Source: Lachnospiraceae bacterium (lineage in GTDB: Bacteria > Bacillota > Clostridia > Lachnospirales > Lachnospiraceae). Taken from it: a stretch of 64,000 nucleotides of DNA. Of the stretch, positions 58,747 to 64,000 are shown piece after piece. The translations under genes were made by a program, and so were the position numbers. The notes under the pieces were generated by a model. It did no database searches and had not been told where the DNA came from. It worked only from the letters and a program-made list of their open reading frames with translations. The DNA lies in contig JAIDFQ010000072.1 in NCBI GenBank assembly GCA_029054245.1, forward strand, positions 38,372 through 102,371, written 5' to 3'. Position 1 is the first letter of the stretch. The number at the start of each line of letters is the position of its first letter.

Positions 58747-59408
58747 CGGTATCCCATCCCCCATACGGTTTCAATATACTCTGTTTCTGTATATTGCTGA
58801 AACTTTTTTCTGATTCTGCGGATCAGCTCTGTAATTACCCTGCTGTCACCCTCTGCGTCAAATCCGCAGACTTTCTCATAAATCCTGTCTTTATCAAAAA
58901 CCATTCCCGTATTCATGGTCAAAAATTCAATGATTCCGTATTCCAGTCTGGTCAGCTCCAGGTAATCTGCGTGAATCTGCACGGTTTTTGCCTTATAATC
59001 AATAGAAAGCTCCCCCTGAAAGCAACATTCTGTCCTGCTTTTACGCCGTATCTCCCGTTTCAGATGCGCCGTAATCCTTGCATCTAGCTCTTTCAAACTA
59101 AACGGCTTTAAAATATAATCATCGCCTCCCGAAGAAAGCCCATTCACGACGTCCTGTTCTTCTACTCGTGCGGTCAAAAATAAAATAGGGCAGGCAACTT
59201 TATCCCGTATCCTTCTGCATACCTCTATCCCATCAATTTTCGGCATATTTACATCCAGTAATATGATATCTGGCTGTAGTTTCATTTTGCTTAACCCCTC
59301 TGCTCCATTCTCCGCCGTAATTATTTCATATTTTTTTATTTCAAAATATTTTCTCAACATTTTAAGAAGTTCGGTATCATCATCAATAATCAATATCTTA
59401 TAAGACAT
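58734..59408 (-). CDS. OmpR-family response regulator
   Basis: A 224-residue regulator: acidic pair IDDD (8-11), phospho-acceptor Asp52 in LDVNMPKIDG, Lys in LKPFSLKEL, and a C-terminal winged helix ending VWGMGYRWTK. First gene of the regulator-kinase-exporter group, so it probably activates the ABC-2 exporter downstream. Confidence 0.95.
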   Translation of the reverse strand: MSYKILIIDDDTELLKMLRKYFEIKKYEIITAENGAEGLSKMKLQPDIILLDVNMPKIDGIEVCRRIRDKVACPILFLTARVEEQDVVNGLSSGGDDYILKPFSLKELDARITAHLKREIRRKSRTECCFQGELSIDYKAKTVQIHADYLELTRLEYGIIEFLTMNTGMVFDKDRIYEKVCGFDAEGDSRVITELIRRIRKKFQQYTETEYIETVWGMGYRWTK

Positions 59409-59570
59409 TTATGCTCCCTTTCCTTGATATGATCGCCGTTCAGGTTTGTTTTCTATCATACAGCTAAACTGTCAACGACAGATCGTCCCTATGCCAGTCA
59501 ACATTTAAAAACGATTATACTACACCAATCACAACAAATAAACAATGAAAATCCTATTAAAATTCTAAAA

Positions 59571-59637
59571 TTACATAATGTAAACATTCTTTTCTACGTA
59601 CGTTGGATTTGACCGTTCGCTTCCCTTATGCTATATA
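59571..59637 (+). promoter_or_regulatory. Promoter of the IclR-type gene with an upstream palindrome
   Basis: TTGACC (59609-59614), 17 bp, TATATA (59632-59637). Upstream lies the perfect palindrome TTACATAATGTAA (59571-59583), a plausible operator. Confidence 0.6.
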
Positions 59638-59674
59638 TGAACTATATTCAAAATATAACACAAGGAGAAATCAC

Positions 59675-60460
59675 ATGGCTAATTCAAACGAACACCGTTC
59701 CACTACCCGTGTTTTAGATGCACTAGAGCTTATCGCCGAAAGCGGAAAAGATGGATTTGACCTTACAGAAATCTGCCAGCAAATGGATATGGCGAAGAAC
59801 AGTGTGCTCCCCATCCTGCGCACACTGGTCCATCGCCATTATCTGTCCATCGACCCTGTCAGCGGCAAATATACCATCGGCTCCTATGCCTTCCAGATTG
59901 GAAACGCTTATCTGGAAAACTTTGATACTATGAAGGAAATCAAAAGAGAGCTCCAAAATATTACGAATGCGTGTTCCGAAACTTCCCATTTTGCCACCTT
60001 AAAAAGCGGAAACGCTTTCTATATCGCCAAGGCAGATTCCCCTGAATCCATCCGCATGGCTGCCGCCGTGGGACTCGGTCTGCCTGCTTACAGCACCGGA
60101 ATTGGAAAAGCGCTGTTAACAGACTGCACTCTGGACGATTTGATGAAGCTTTACCCAAAAGGTCTCCGTCCTCTGACTCCTAAAACCATCACAGATTTTG
60201 ACGCTCTTGCCGCTCAGTTAAACCAGGCACATTCCTGCGGATTTTCCTGTGAAATCGAAGAATGCGAACAAAACATCCGATGCCTGGCTGTTCCCCTACG
60301 CAAGAACGGTACCATAATTGCGGCTATCAGCGTTGCCATTCCAGTGTACCGCTATACCCCCGGAAAAGAAGAACTGATTCTTTATTTGCTCAAAAATTCC
60401 AAACAGCGGCTAGAGTATATCTTCCAAAGTATCAATGTAAGCATTGACACCGCTAAATAG
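59675..60460 (+). CDS. IclR-family transcriptional regulator
   Basis: A 261-residue regulator from the ATG at 59675 (AAGGAG seven bases ahead). N-terminal winged helix VLDALELIAESGKDGFDLTEI and CQQMDMAKNSVLPILRTLV, C-terminal GAF-like effector domain with GLPAYSTGIGKALL and SCEIEECEQNIRCLAVPL. It converges with the beta-glucoside genes, which it may or may not control; the family usually controls aldehyde, sugar-acid or aromatic pathways. Confidence 0.93.
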   Translation: MANSNEHRSTTRVLDALELIAESGKDGFDLTEICQQMDMAKNSVLPILRTLVHRHYLSIDPVSGKYTIGSYAFQIGNAYLENFDTMKEIKRELQNITNACSETSHFATLKSGNAFYIAKADSPESIRMAAAVGLGLPAYSTGIGKALLTDCTLDDLMKLYPKGLRPLTPKTITDFDALAAQLNQAHSCGFSCEIEECEQNIRCLAVPLRKNGTIIAAISVAIPVYRYTPGKEELILYLLKNSKQRLEYIFQSINVSIDTAK

Positions 60461-60556
60461 CAGCACAGCTATTGCGTCTTAACATCATTTCAAAACATAT
60501 AAGAAAGGTTAAATCAATGGCGGACCATTGCAAAATGGTGGGCACAACAAAAACAA

Positions 60557-60601
60557 AAAGGTGCTGCCGCCGTCAGATGACGGTTCTTGTGCAGCACCTT
60601 T
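60557..60601 (-). terminator. Terminator of the beta-glucoside operon
   Basis: AAAGGTGCTGC (60557-60567) pairs with GCAGCACCTTT (60591-60601), with an inner CCGTCA/TGACGG hairpin. On the minus strand TTTTTGTTTTTGTTG follows. It begins 5 bp after the GH1 stop. Confidence 0.9.
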
Positions 60602-60605
60602 AACG

Positions 60606-64000
<3,395 letters not shown>

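Overview
The window reads as chromosomal DNA of a low-to-mid GC anaerobic Firmicute, most likely a Lachnospiraceae (Clostridia). The grounds are Shine-Dalgarno sites of the AGGAGG type before nearly every gene, a glnA gene followed by an ANTAR regulator, DUF6020, DUF368 and Rpn-type proteins with strong clostridial character, and a wealth of sugar ABC/PTS operons with LacI, AraC and IclR regulators. I cannot fix the genus. No rRNA, tRNA, CRISPR array, replication origin or intact insertion sequence is visible.

Layout. 1-2742: the 5' part of a transglutaminase-like secreted protein gene behind recQ. 2805-6966: a five-gene cluster (DUF1326, DUF4418, FtsX-like permease, ABC ATPase, DUF2182) beside an IS1182-like transposase scrap. 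7040-11983: an RbsA/RbsC/RbsB-type sugar importer and its divergent LacI regulator. 12094-20209: a disaccharide operon (LacI, CUT1 importer, GH65 phosphorylase, esterase, beta-phosphoglucomutase). 20442-22370: MATE exporter with a MarR repressor and a textbook promoter/operator. 22655-23880: an Rpn nuclease with a likely gene-within-gene antitoxin, followed by a candidate structured RNA. 23897-28649: two-component system, GT4 glycosyltransferase, DedA. 29010-32996: DegV, flavodoxin-like reductase, WYL regulator, YjbR and GyrI-like proteins. 33090-36598: a sugar isomerase/kinase operon whose aldolase has been deleted down to its two ends, with an AraC regulator. 36611-39079: glnA, an ANTAR regulator, an ANTAR-like leader, and a 392-bp near-palindromic element just upstream of the glnA promoter. 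39114-46291: FMN-binding-like protein, a lipoprotein with an in-frame stop before a GLUG-like tail, nadE, hslO, methyltransferase, DUF368, hisC. 46376-50991: HxlR/flavin reductase pair and a GGDEF/GHKL/LytTR signalling operon. 51004-51830: gene debris. 51831-59408: GT2 with TPR-like tail, DUF6020, an ABC-2 exporter with a two-component system. 59571-64000: IclR regulator, 6-phospho-beta-glucosidase and a beta-glucoside PTS.

The most interesting items are: (1) the rpn gene, with a strong internal ribosome-binding site and in-frame ATG defining a 122-residue small product plus a run of exact heptad repeats, matching the known Rpn toxin/intragenic-antitoxin phage-defence design; (2) the cysteine-rich DUF1326/DUF4418/DUF2182 cluster with its own ABC transporter; (3) a promoter-plus-three-way-junction candidate ncRNA at 23710; (4) the near-palindromic element and the mutually exclusive hairpins at the start of the glnA transcript; (5) the deleted aldolase and the interrupted lipoprotein/GLUG gene.
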